Positions 1 through 9,900 of a DNA stretch of 20,000 nt are shown here, one piece after another (the first letter of the stretch is position 1; each line of letters begins with the position of its first letter). The position numbers and the translations under genes were made by a program. The stretch covers positions 20,001-40,000 of the forward strand of contig JAHBMJ010000661.1 of NCBI GenBank assembly GCA_018398765.1, written 5' to 3'. This DNA is from Chromera velia (taxonomy: Eukaryota; Sar; Chromeraceae). The notes beneath the pieces are model-generated. The model worked only from the letters and a program-made list of their open reading frames with translations. It searched no databases and was not told the origin of the DNA.

Positions 1-223
1 TCAACACGACAGTGTCGAAAGCGTCTGTGACCAAAACCAGTTCGTCGTCCTCGCACGTCTGCAGGTGCTCAAGGACGAGGCCGAATCGCCACGAGAAGCC
101 CCCCCATTTTTTTCCAAATCCCAAGAGATGAAGGTCAACGCCGTTCTTCTCACAGGACTCTTTGAAGATGTGAAACATTCGCTCCTCGTGCGTGGCTACG
201 GAAATGATACGAAATCCCCCCAT
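1..223 (-). CDS. PLOD-like glycosyltransferase, N-terminal part (runs off left edge)
   Basis: The reverse strand reads open from an ATG at 221-223 to the window edge (74 codons, no stop). The product begins MGGFRIISVATHEERM and continues with a hydrophobic strand, LLGFGKKWGG, and then LVLVTDAFDTVVL near the edge. This order matches the start of the glycosyltransferase domain of procollagen-lysine hydroxylases (PLOD) and related GT25-type enzymes: a first beta strand ending in VAT, then a 'LG.G..W' motif, then an acidic metal/UDP-sugar motif like 'F.DSYDV', seen here as TDAFD. Such enzymes transfer sugars to hydroxylysine or similar acceptors in the secretory pathway; the substrate here is unknown. 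The frame stays open upstream of this ATG for about 20 codons to a TGA, and an AG at about 281 could be a splice acceptor. An upstream exon, for example one with a signal peptide, is therefore possible. No signal peptide is visible in the part seen. Confidence 0.6.
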   Translation of the reverse strand, partial: MGGFRIISVATHEERMFHIFKESCEKNGVDLHLLGFGKKWGGFSWRFGLVLEHLQTCEDDELVLVTDAFDTVVL

Positions 224-892
224 CTCTTCTGCCCAACGCAATGAAGTGTAATGAACACAATCAGCTACTTCCCCTCTGCACCCATCCCACCTTCAGCGTG
301 GGAGAAATTGAAACAACAACTCGCTGATTCCTCACACGAGAGAATTGGTGCACTGTGTTTGAAGTGCTCCTTTCTCCTCGGAACACTGAGCGGTGAACCT
401 GGAACAACAGATGCCACTTTGTTCCGCTTTCGGAACCGATAATAACCACCAAGAGAGATCGCCTGTCAGTACACTCAAGTGGCTTTCTCTGAAGTCAAAT
501 GCGTCAGATACAGCTGGGGGTCGACCGTTCACGACTGAAGTGGGATTCAATAAGCAAAACACGGAGACGGAACTGGAATCTCAGCGTACGGGCCAAAAAA
601 AGTTCTCTTTGACCGCAAGTTCCGTCTACATCTCACCAACCACCCTCCGCCGCTGTGCTGGTATCCGAAACTTCCTGAAATCCGAAATCGATTCGTCTTT
701 CCGACCGTGCTTAAACTATCTTAAACTGTCGATCGCCTGTTGTGGAAGTATTGCGGAAGTGTACAGAACGTCACATGAACGTCATGCACAGAACATGCAA
801 GTCAGCTCGCGCGCCTTGCGCGCGCGGAAGTAAGTCTGCATGGCATGCAGAGCGGATTATCACTAGTGGGGGGGCTGGCCATGTTTGGTGTA
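224..892. other. Spacer upstream of the PLOD-like gene; no gene seen
   Basis: I see no convincing coding sequence. The short open frames on both strands lack recognisable motifs and overlap one another. It is the likely 5' flank of the minus-strand gene ending at 223. It contains a GC-only hairpin at 808-824 (seven-base arms, CTT loop) and, just beyond it, a 15-base near-palindrome at 836-850 (CTGCATGGCATGCAG) built from two GCATG-type half sites. Either could be a regulatory site, but this is not shown. Confidence 0.4.
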
Positions 893-990
893 CCCGGCGA
901 AACGGCGCACCCCAACCAAACTATAAACTATCACAAAAAAACCCGGCGCACAGGCACACCCCAACCAAACTATAAACTATCACACAAAAA
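893..990. repeat. 49-bp tandem duplication
   Basis: Two copies lie head to tail with a 49-base period, at 893-941 and 942-990. Each begins CCCGGCG, has a GGC(G/A)CACCCC core, and ends with CCAACCAAACTATAAACTAT followed by a short A-rich run. The copies differ at only a few bases in the first third, so the duplication is fairly recent. No coding role is visible. Confidence 0.75.
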
Positions 991-3100
991 TGTTAGGTGT
1001 GGCAGTGACAAGTGAACAATTTCGGCTCTTCCACCCAAGTGCGACTTGCGGCTAAAAGTGCAACATCTTCTTTTAAAAAACTTATACGGCAGATGGGAAG
1101 AGAACGGAAAATCCCAAATAAATTTTGAAAAAATAGAAAATCAGGTCACGCACAATAACGCATAACTATAGTAAAGTATAGCGTTCTATAATATGTGTGT
1201 TCTTAGTTTTTCCGGAAATTGACTTACAATTTATTCAATAGTATGATTCTGTAGTCTTCTGCTTTTTTTATGCTATGTTTAGCTATGTTGTGCAAGCCGT
1301 CCCCGGGCAGTGGACCTCGGAACAAACCCGGAACATAAATCCTAATCACACCAAATTTAGTTTAATTTGATCTAATCATATTGACTGTAGTTATAATTTA
1401 CTAGTCAATTTATTTCTAATGAATCTAATCACTAGTAATCATTAGTACCCACTTACTTACTTCTAGACTTACTTAAGTTTGGTTTAACATAACAGTCTGT
1501 AGAGAGTACCAGAGAGAAATAACAACTTACATATGTAGGAGTTGATAAACATGTCACGTGATTTAACATCATGATGTACAAAAAATGGCTCATATACGGG
1601 CTCACAAACTGTACTAAAAAAGAACAAGTTTTTTCGAATTCTTTCTTGATCTGCTATTCTTTTTGGAACAGTACATTTTAATATTCCTATGTCTACATTC
1701 AAAAAGACTGAGAGTTGCTTAAATCGAGAAAAAGACGTTAAAACATGCAGTAAAGAGAATACGGATGTGTACGGATCCCTTAGTGCAGAAATATGCAGAA
1801 AAGACGTAGATAGGCATAGACCGGTGCACCGAACCGAGCAGACATGCTTTCTCTTTTCTGTGTGGACAGACTTGGAAGGAACAGACGGGGGTGGGAAGGC
1901 AAACAGGAGAGACGTGGCCACATCTTGGCCTCCTGCGCCCCAGTTGGAGCGGGGGTGAATCCAAGTCCGAGAGACAGAGAAGGGAACAGGGTGAGCTGGA
2001 GGAACGGTAAAACTGCTTGCACCTTGCAACAAACATACGCAAAACACGAAGACGGCTAGGTGAGCTGAGACAACGGAACGAAGAAGCAAAAATTCATGGG
2101 TGGAAGTGTTCTTTTCTGTCTGCAGGCGGATGTACCGAATCTTCAACTTTCCAAAGAGAGGAGAAGAGAAGAGAATGATGGTAAAAGCAAAAGACGGAAA
2201 CGGCACATGCATGTCGGATCAATCTCTCCAGAAGGGTGCTGCACTGCGGGGATGATGTGAGGATGCAGGTAGCATAAGCCTAGACTCCTCGAAGGAGGCG
2301 CTTCCCTTCTTTTTGACTCACCTCTTTTTCTTTGACACACGGTGATGGGACCGAAGCGGCCATCAAGGCCACAATCTCAGGAGAGAAGATCGAGGGAGAA
2401 AGAACGTGTCCTCGCGTCTGCTACTTTCGCATTTCTTTTATCCTTTTCCGTTGTCAGAAACAGCACGCGATGTGACAGGCGTCGATAGACACACCCAGTC
2501 TGAGACAGGCATACGGGCAGGCAGGAGGAAAGAACACAAAGAGCTTGCTGGAGCTGGGGCTCGGCCTTCCCCGATCATTATACACACCGGGGATCTGTGG
2601 CAAAAGAAGTCAGTCTGACAGGCACCAAAGGAGACAGAAAGGAAGAAGAGACAGACAAGTGTTGCGCAACACGTACTTCTTCAATTGGTCATTGACAGAC
2701 TGTGCGTTTCTTTTTTCTTCACTCCTTCTCTTCATGCAGACAACAGACAAAAAGAATGAAAGAATCAAAGACTAAAGAAAAAGACGGCCACTCATACAAC
2801 GATTGACAGACGGTGGAAGAAGAGAAGGCGACGCGCGAATCTGGCTGACACGCGCCCCCGAAGGCCGGATCACGCGGAAGTTTGCAGCGAACAGGGCCTG
2901 AAATACAGTCAGATCGAACAGTTTTATTTCCTCTTATTCAACTTGAAAACCACAAGTCAACACAGCGCGCGACACAGACAGGAACGACGCCTACAGAGTG
3001 AAGAAACTCAGGGCCAAAGGTATTGTGATGCAAATGTTTCCTCTTTCTCCAGTCCCACCACTTGTTTCTTTTTTCTCTGGAGAGAGACACCTATACATGC
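991..3100. other. Non-coding spacer; AT-rich then purine/pyrimidine-biased
   Basis: From about 1020 to 1500 the DNA is AT-rich, with repeated short words (TAATC, ACTAG, TTACT) typical of decayed intergenic DNA. From about 1500 to 3100 it is rich in GA/AG on the plus strand with scattered GACAGAC words. Several open frames exist here, including a 242-codon one on the minus strand (1484-2212). Their products are rich in Ser, Phe, Leu and Cys, as expected from chance reading of pyrimidine-rich DNA, and show no domain or splice support. I call no gene. Confidence 0.45.
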
Positions 3101-3144
3101 ATACACACATACATACACACACACACACACACGCGCGCGCACAT

Positions 3145-3196
<52 letters not shown>

Positions 3197-3214
3197 AGAG
3201 AAAGAGAGAGAGAG
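3101..3214. repeat. Compound CA / CG / GA microsatellite
   Basis: A run of CA and CATA units is followed by a short CGCGCG block, more CA, a long uninterrupted GA run from about 3158, and finally GAAA-GA units. The alternating purine-pyrimidine first half could adopt Z-DNA, and the homopurine second half could form triplex structures. Long open frames across it in several reading phases are artefacts of the repeat. Confidence 0.9.
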
Positions 3215-4283
3215 CACGCTTCAGAAAAGCGCGCAGGAAAACATAGAGAGAGAAAATTTCTCAGCAGATGAGCGCGTGCACGACTGCTGGAAAACGAAAG
3301 GAGAAAGACCAGGGCGTGAAGGCACCAAATCATTGAGGCACGTACACGGGACACACTCGCAAAGATCACGAGCAATTGATTTGCATATATGAAAAGGACT
3401 CAACCAGTAGGAGAAGGAAGTAAGAAGACGATACCAATCCCCCTCTCTTCATTATAAAAACACAGGAAGAGAAAATTACCAGCAGAGGAGGTGAAACCAA
3501 AAGGCTACAGATTTGGACACTCAAAATACAACGAAGAAGACACGGATGCTCCCTTTCCGTTTTGTTTTTTCCCTTTTGCTCTCCGTCAGCCTCCGACTCT
3601 CCCATCCTCCTTCAGCTTCCGTCTATTGTAAGCTGGCAAACTCCACCAACCACATGGAACGGTCTTACATGCTCTACAGGGCTGGTAGACTGAGAGACAG
3701 ACTGTACGGTCTCTTTTCTCTGTTGCCGCGACGCACGAAAAAGCGAAGAAGACGGAGGAAAGACAGTTAAACAGGCAGAGTCAGACACAATCAAGCATAG
3801 ATGCACACATGTACTTTTGCTTTCGGTTTCGAAAACCCCTTCTCTCTACATACGTCTTTTCCCCCCGCCCCTGCCCCCCTTCCCCGTACAAAACTAACTA
3901 CCAGAAGAACTTTTCCATTCATTTGCTATCACGTGCTGTCTTTGTGCTCGAGAACAAGAGAGAACGACTACAGAAGAGATGGGAGATTTCGACTGCCGTA
4001 GGACGAAAGCAAAAAAGGAACGGGACGCCTGTTTCAGATTCATGGTCGGGCTTCCCTCTTTCGTTTCGGATTTGTTCCCCGACGACATCTAGCTCCCTCT
4101 CTCTGTGACTTCTTTTTTCTCCTGTCACAAATCGCCCCAAGACTTGCGCCCTTCCTGCCCTTTCCCACCCTCATTCGTTTTGCGTAACTCCCTCACCACG
4201 GAATGCAGCTGCATTCTTCAGTGGAGCATGCACCCCCCCCCCATCCCCCCCCTCTACAGGCGTTCTCACCAATGAAGGAAGTG
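3215..4283. other. Downstream region / presumed 3' UTR of the large minus-strand gene
   Basis: No coding evidence was found on either strand. The part nearest 4283 lies directly after the stop codon of the large gene and should include its 3' UTR. Two C runs at 4233-4242 and 4245-4252 give long G runs on the transcript strand about 30-50 bases past the stop. I did not identify a clear polyadenylation signal. The remainder is low-complexity and mildly pyrimidine-rich. Confidence 0.4.
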
Positions 4284-6970
4284 TTACATTGGTCCCCCTC
4301 TAGTGACTTTGTGCGCGCCAGAATCTTCCATTCCCATGCCTCGAGATGGGGTGGCACTGCCAGTGCTACCTGAACCCACAACGGCACTTCCAGAAGAGGC
4401 GAGGAGATGAGATGAAGCGCTCTCTCTGTGGAGTTGCGTTGGATTCTGCTGACTGTGTTCGCGGAGAATCAATGCGGAGGTGTTGGAGCCAGCGAGGTCA
4501 GGATTTAATAACCAGTTCCAGCTGCCTGGAACTCTTCGAGGTCGCGAGAGTCCATTCGCTCCAGAGGGGAAAGGGGGGGGCGGGACTGAGAATGAAAAGA
4601 GGGCGTTAGGAGAGAGAGGCACACGCTCATCGGGACTCCAGGGAGACAGAGACACCTCAGGATACGGAGACAGCCCATACTCCGAGGTAGGGTTGTCGAC
4701 GCTCGCAGCAGATGCCGCAGCAAGCACGAGGTCCTCGGCTTGGAGGTCCTGCCCATGATCCGCCACCCTCTGCCCTGCCACAGAGATCTCCGCAGACGCA
4801 CCCGTTTCATTCGCCCCCCCCACCACTTCCCCGCCACACTGCTCATCATCTTCCTCATTCTCCTCCCCCTCCCCAACCTTTCGCACCTTTGGGAGCTTCT
4901 CACCATCTCTCTCTTGTGACTCTTCCTTCTTGAGAGGGCGTTTATCCCTCGGCAGCAGAGTGGAGGCGTCTTCCTGTTTGGCAGCACTCAGACGAGATTG
5001 CCAGTCAGCGTCGTGAGGGTATCCACCCTTCGGCAAGCCTCTCCACGCAGGGTCCGGGAAGTGACCACCCGACTCGGCATTGGAAGTCTCCTCATCCAGG
5101 TCTCCTGACAGTTGTGTGGGGGGGGCTAGGGGAGAGGGACTGGCTGCTGCTGCTGCGGCTGGTGGGTTGGGACGTCCCAGGTTGACGGGATTGACTGCAC
5201 TGTGAGGGTGAGGATGGCCTCCTGCCTGTGCCTCGGCAAAGCTCTGCATCAGGGCACTTTGTACTGCAGGGTCTTCTTCGATTTCCATCTCGGAGGAGGT
5301 CTCTGCCGGGACAGAAACATGAGGCTGTGCAGCAGCTGTAGGAGGTTGGTTGGCGTCGGACTCCACGACACTGCAGAAAATCTGACAAGCCTTTTTACTG
5401 GCTTCGATGAGCCGGCTGTGGGATGGGAAGCCCCCGGGGCAGGGGACGACTGTTGCATCGTCAAATTCGTAAAAAGCCCTCCCTCGCTCGCAAAGGGCTG
5501 TGTGGTGCCCTGTGCGGATCCCAGTGTCTCGACCTGCATACAGGGACACTCCATGATTGACTGAGCTACCTGGCAAAGTTAGCAGAGTCACGCTGAGAGC
5601 TAGAGAGAGACATTTCAGAAGGAAAATAAAACGACAACGACACCCCTTGCAAAGAGACTACCTCCCATCATACTTCACGAATCTTTTCAGAGCTCAGCAA
5701 AAAGTTAACAGGCAGTCTGGACACGACACGTTCCAGATACGGGAGTCAGACAAACTCAACCACCCGGCTCACCATCATGCTCGGCAATCGCACTAATCCG
5801 CAACATCTTCTCGCCGAACTTCAGCATCATGTCTGGGGGGATGTTGACGGGGGTGGGGTCAAAAGAACCATGGTGGTCTCTTCCCGCCTCCCCCTCCACC
5901 TCGACGATCCTTGGATGGCTAGATCGAGGGATCTCAAATATCACTGTCGACAGGCATGTGAGCTTCTTGCTAGGGCAGTCCCCCCCGTCGACTCCCCCCA
6001 GCTGCTCAAGGGACCCAGTGAGAGACTGTCCAGGTCTGACGTGGATGAGCAGGACGTCGTAGCGCTTTTGGGTCTTCAAACTTTCTTGATAGAAGGCCCT
6101 CGCCATTAACGTCCCTTCCTCACGCCCTGTCGACGGCACGTTGAACTGTCTGGAGACAAACTGCATCCAAGAGGGAGATCGACAGGCAGACAGATTTTTA
6201 AAGAAGCAAAAAAGACCTCCGAAGCAATTGTCTATTGGCTTGCCCCGCTATCCCTAGACTGCAGTTGTTCTTCAAAGCCGCATCAGTAGAAGATATATAG
6301 ACATCTCGATGCTTGCAGAAAGAGGCTGCATGCATGTATCTGATTGGAAGGCTTGGAAGGGCAAAAAAACAAAAAAAAAACGACTTCAAGCTCTTAAGCC
6401 ATTGAAGTACTGCATTCCTTCATTTTTGTGGCTGCAGCAAACTCACTGAAGGGATCGACTGACCAGAGATGACAGGATGTCAGAGACGAACTCGTCCACG
6501 CCCCTCTGATCCGTTGTCCTCCATCCCTCTCTCTGCTGGAAATTCCAGAGTCCCCAAACAGCGTCAATCAATTTGAAGACGCTCACCTGTCCCCTTCTCT
6601 TGCCTCCGAGCTGGCCGCAGACCTCACAGAGAACAGACGCAAGCCGGTACCTGCGTCGGTTGGAGTCCCGTGTGTGGGACTTGAGCAGGTTCTGCAGGCA
6701 CCTTGGGAATGCCGCCACGCTCACGAGCCCTTGCACAGTCACGTGACAGGAGCAAGACATCACCCCTGGCTCTCTGGCAATGCCGATTGGCAGTTTCACG
6801 CGAGTTCCCCTCCCTGCAGCTCCCGTTCCACCAGAGGACTGCGGGGCCCTCCCAGAGGGAAACGACTGGCTTGCTCTCACGTCGTTCAGTGCATCCGTCA
6901 CAAAAGCGCTCCCCAGCTCTTCGACTTTGTACACCATCAGGTATACAGAGTCCATCCCGCTGTTCAATCT
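4284..6970 (-). other. Module 4: USP domain with intact triad (USP-B), UIM and C-terminal tail
   Basis: Exon 13 (6464-6970) encodes the end of USP-A, a Gly/Ser-rich linker and the USP-B Cys box MSCSCHVTVQGLVSVAAF. Measured back from the conserved Gln, the nucleophile position is the first Cys (codon 6752-6754, residue about 1294). The same exon ends with the QDA-type box TTDQRGVDEFVSDILSSL. Exon 14 (5773-6160) has YDVLLIHVRPGQ, matching the family 'vLiiHlkRf' strand. Exon 15 begins RDTGIRTGHHTALCERG (His, codon 5505-5507) and FYEFDDATVVP (Asp, codon 5460-5462). Cys, His and Asp are therefore all present, although the Asn of the Cys box is missing and the zinc-finger cysteines are not evident. 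The tail has EEDPAVQSALMQSFAE (about 5229-5290), fitting the ubiquitin-interacting motif pattern A-L-x-x-S-x-x-E after acidic residues. A basic cluster (KRPLKK, KLPKVRKV) looks like a bipartite nuclear signal. The remaining roughly 290 residues are Pro/Ser/Ala-rich and probably disordered. Confidence 0.68.
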
Positions 6971-9900
6971 CTAAAGGGACGCGACACCGTCCGCAAGAGG
7001 ATGCGCTCCGTCCGGATCGACCTCCCACCAACCGGCCCACTGCCCCTCCTCCCGGCGGATAACTCGGTACTCGCAATCCGTGGGAGACGGTCCTGCAAAA
7101 GAGCACACGTACGGTTAAAGGAACTTTGTTTCGCAGTGCTGGCAGGAAAATACAGTAACACTGGTAGCCCGTAACTTGTACTGAATTCCCTCATTAGACA
7201 AAGTAGAATCCAATTTCAGTGGGTGGCCTCGTGCTTTGAGGACCCATATGCGAAAGTGTGATTTGATCGAGCCAGCCAGACTATGCACAGCACGAGACAA
7301 ATCTCAATCTTGACCAACCGTTGTGTACAATGGCGCTCTGCAGTCGAAGGTCGTACAGCTCAAAAAGTGTCTCGTGTTCCGGAATCGGCGCTGGCGCCGT
7401 GGACTTGTGCCCTCGGCTGCCCCGAAATCGAGCAACGTGACAAACAAGGGCCTCTCCAAGCCGGAGACGGTCCATCATGACACTGCACCTTTTGGATCGT
7501 CGTAATTTATCCAGAGGTTCGCCGTCAGAGATTCGGGAGGGGCGCTCTCCCTGCACAGTCGCCCACTGGCTGCAGGTGAGGAACCAAGTGCCCCAGGGCT
7601 GCAGGTGAGGAACAAAGTGCCCCAGGGCTGCAGGTGAGGAACAAAGTGCCCCAGGGCTGCAGGTGAGGAACCAAGTGCCCCAGGGCTGCAGGATTGATTT
7701 CATCTCTCCCTTGTACCCTAGTCCGGAAAAGAGTCCGATGCTTTTTCCTTGAACCTTCTCGAGCACCTCGGGTCCCTGCATACAACCAACATGCATCCAT
7801 AAACAATTTGCACGAAGAGAGGATTCACATGAAAAACTTTACCGAGCTCGGCGTTCACAAAGCACTTCTTTCTGAAGTATGTCGTCCTTGCTCTTGTACA
7901 CTGGAGCTCGAAAGAAAATTTGAGGCGGTCACAGTGTGCAGTCTCCCCTCTCACTATGTCATTCTTGTATGGCTGTCGTGCATTCCTGGCAGGCCTTCGT
8001 CGCTTTCCTTCTTGCACGCATGACAAGGAGCTAAGGAGCAAGCGAGTCCCCATATGTAAGACGTTTCACGCTTTGTTCACAGTGACTGTCCGATTTGAAA
8101 CTTTTCACACTGACCAGAAGAGAGAGGATGACCTCAAGAAGGTGTGCAGCGTCCGCCTGGTTCAAGTTCCGGAAGGAAAGCGTTGGTTGCACCGCAATGA
8201 GAATACTCTCAAGGGTCTGATCGACCTCGGCGTCGATCATCTCTGCGCCTTCCAGGTAGTCGAGCAGCCTGCGGAGGTGAAAGTGCAGCCCGGTGGTCTG
8301 GCCTGCAGACAGTCTTCGGACTTCGTCTGAGACGCCGCGAATTCCAAAGAGGAGCTGCACTACTGCGATGATGCCTGAGTGGTTCCTCCCCGGTGTTTGC
8401 GGAATGTTCCGGGGCCTGACGGGCAGGTCAGGTCCTGCAGCAGCAGACAATGGGCAGAGGGAAAGGAAGCGGTGACGCACAGCAGATGCAAAGCGGATCG
8501 AGATGCAAACGCCAGGAGACTCCGAAAAGCAGAGGAAGGAAACGAAGGATTTCGGATGTCGGATGTGTGCTTCCTTATCCTTCTCTCCCTCCTGATCTCG
8601 CATGAACCCCCAAGAGAGATGCACACCCCATGCAAACCAGATGCCAGTCACGCATGATGCTGACGCACCAGAGTGCTCGTGCTCCGCTGGCTGCCAGGAT
8701 CTGAGAGCCTTGAGAAAGGTCGACAGGGTCAGGGGCTGTCCCTTCACAAGGAGTTTGGAGACGAGGGCCTCGAGACAGGGCATGTTCGAACTCAGGCTCC
8801 GGACACTGGCCATGTCCTCTGCCAGCAACCTCTGCACCGATTTTTTGGTCGTCTCTCCTCTCTTCTCATGCTGCTCTTGAAGCTGCTGCAGAGCTTTACC
8901 CACCTGCAATTGATCGAAACATGTTCAAAAACTGTTTTGCTCATAATGTTGACGCAGGCTGAATGTGACGGGTCGGTTTAAGAAAACAGAAATGAGATGA
9001 GAAACTTTAAGGAGGAAGAAAATCTCCGCAAGCGAATTCTCCCACCACAGAGTGCCCCCCCCTCCCTGCTGACCGGGGTCGAGGGGTCCGCCCCCTTCAC
9101 GGATCTTGCCACATCGTCCCCGAGCACGTTGATCAGCTTCTCAATGACCCAAGAGCACTTTCCTTCGTTGATTCGAATGCCTGGGAACAGGGTCTGATTT
9201 GCGATTCCTCCTGCCTTCTTCAAAGCCCGATGCTCATCCCGATCGTAGCGTTTCCAGAGGCCTTCCGCGCTGCGGCTCTGGTTGCTCTTGACGTCGTCAG
9301 TAGTGCCCAGACGGACCTGTGCGACGTGCAAGGTCTTCTTCTGCTCTGCCAAGTGCTTGAGGAAAGTGGGGAGCTCTTTCATGATCTCGTCTTCGAGGTT
9401 CGGCTCGAGGTTTGTGAGGAACTCCTCCACACGCTTGTGCTGGAGATCTTTCTTCTTCCCCTGAGAGAGAGGCTTGAGCATCTTCTTCAGAACTCTGTCC
9501 ATGAGCTCGTCAGAGAAGCCCAGCTTCAGGGGCATGCATCCGATTCGTTGACGGACAATGGCATGTGCACAGGAAGCTCAAATGACCGACGAAGACAAAA
9601 GTGTCCGCAAGAGGCCAGGATGAAAGCGAGACAAGAAACCAGAGATGGAGGGATTCAATGAGGGCCGGATGAGAATGGCTGAGAGAATCACAACCGATGG
9701 AAAGAAAAGACGAGAAGATAAATTGAAGCGAAGAAAGGAAGAAAAGGGATGCCAAACGAGGAGCGCCGCAGCAATGGAACACGACTGACTCTGGGCAGAT
9801 GTGCTCATCAAAGATCCCCAAGTCGATCCTCTCAGAGAGGCGTCCCCCATTCTCCCCTGCTGATCTAGACTGAGCTCGGGTTTGCGCATGCGGGGTGCTG

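Noticed and set aside
1484-2212. 242-codon minus-strand open frame beginning MHVPFPSF
   Set aside because: The composition (Ser, Phe, Leu and Cys rich) matches chance translation of pyrimidine-rich DNA. There is no domain, no splice extension, and it overlaps other equally open frames.
3008-3375. Several open frames rich in Thr-His, Arg-Glu or Ser-Leu repeats
   Set aside because: They are translations of the CA/GA microsatellite on both strands.
4233-4252. G-quadruplex in the 3' UTR from the poly-C tract
   Set aside because: There are only two long G runs on the transcript strand, with no four-run arrangement. It is noted as low complexity only.
7281-7283. Gene end at the TAG after exon 11
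   Set aside because: A donor at 7318 just after V-H-N-G joins in phase 1 to a strong acceptor at 7093 and completes the His box, as in USP-B.
7568-7693. CRISPR-like array
   Set aside because: The units are contiguous with no unique spacers, and the genome is clearly eukaryotic.
8031-8033. Gene end at the TAG after exon 10
   Set aside because: A GTCAGT donor at 8114 precedes it and joins in phase 0 to exon 11. The equivalent donor is used at the same place in USP-B.
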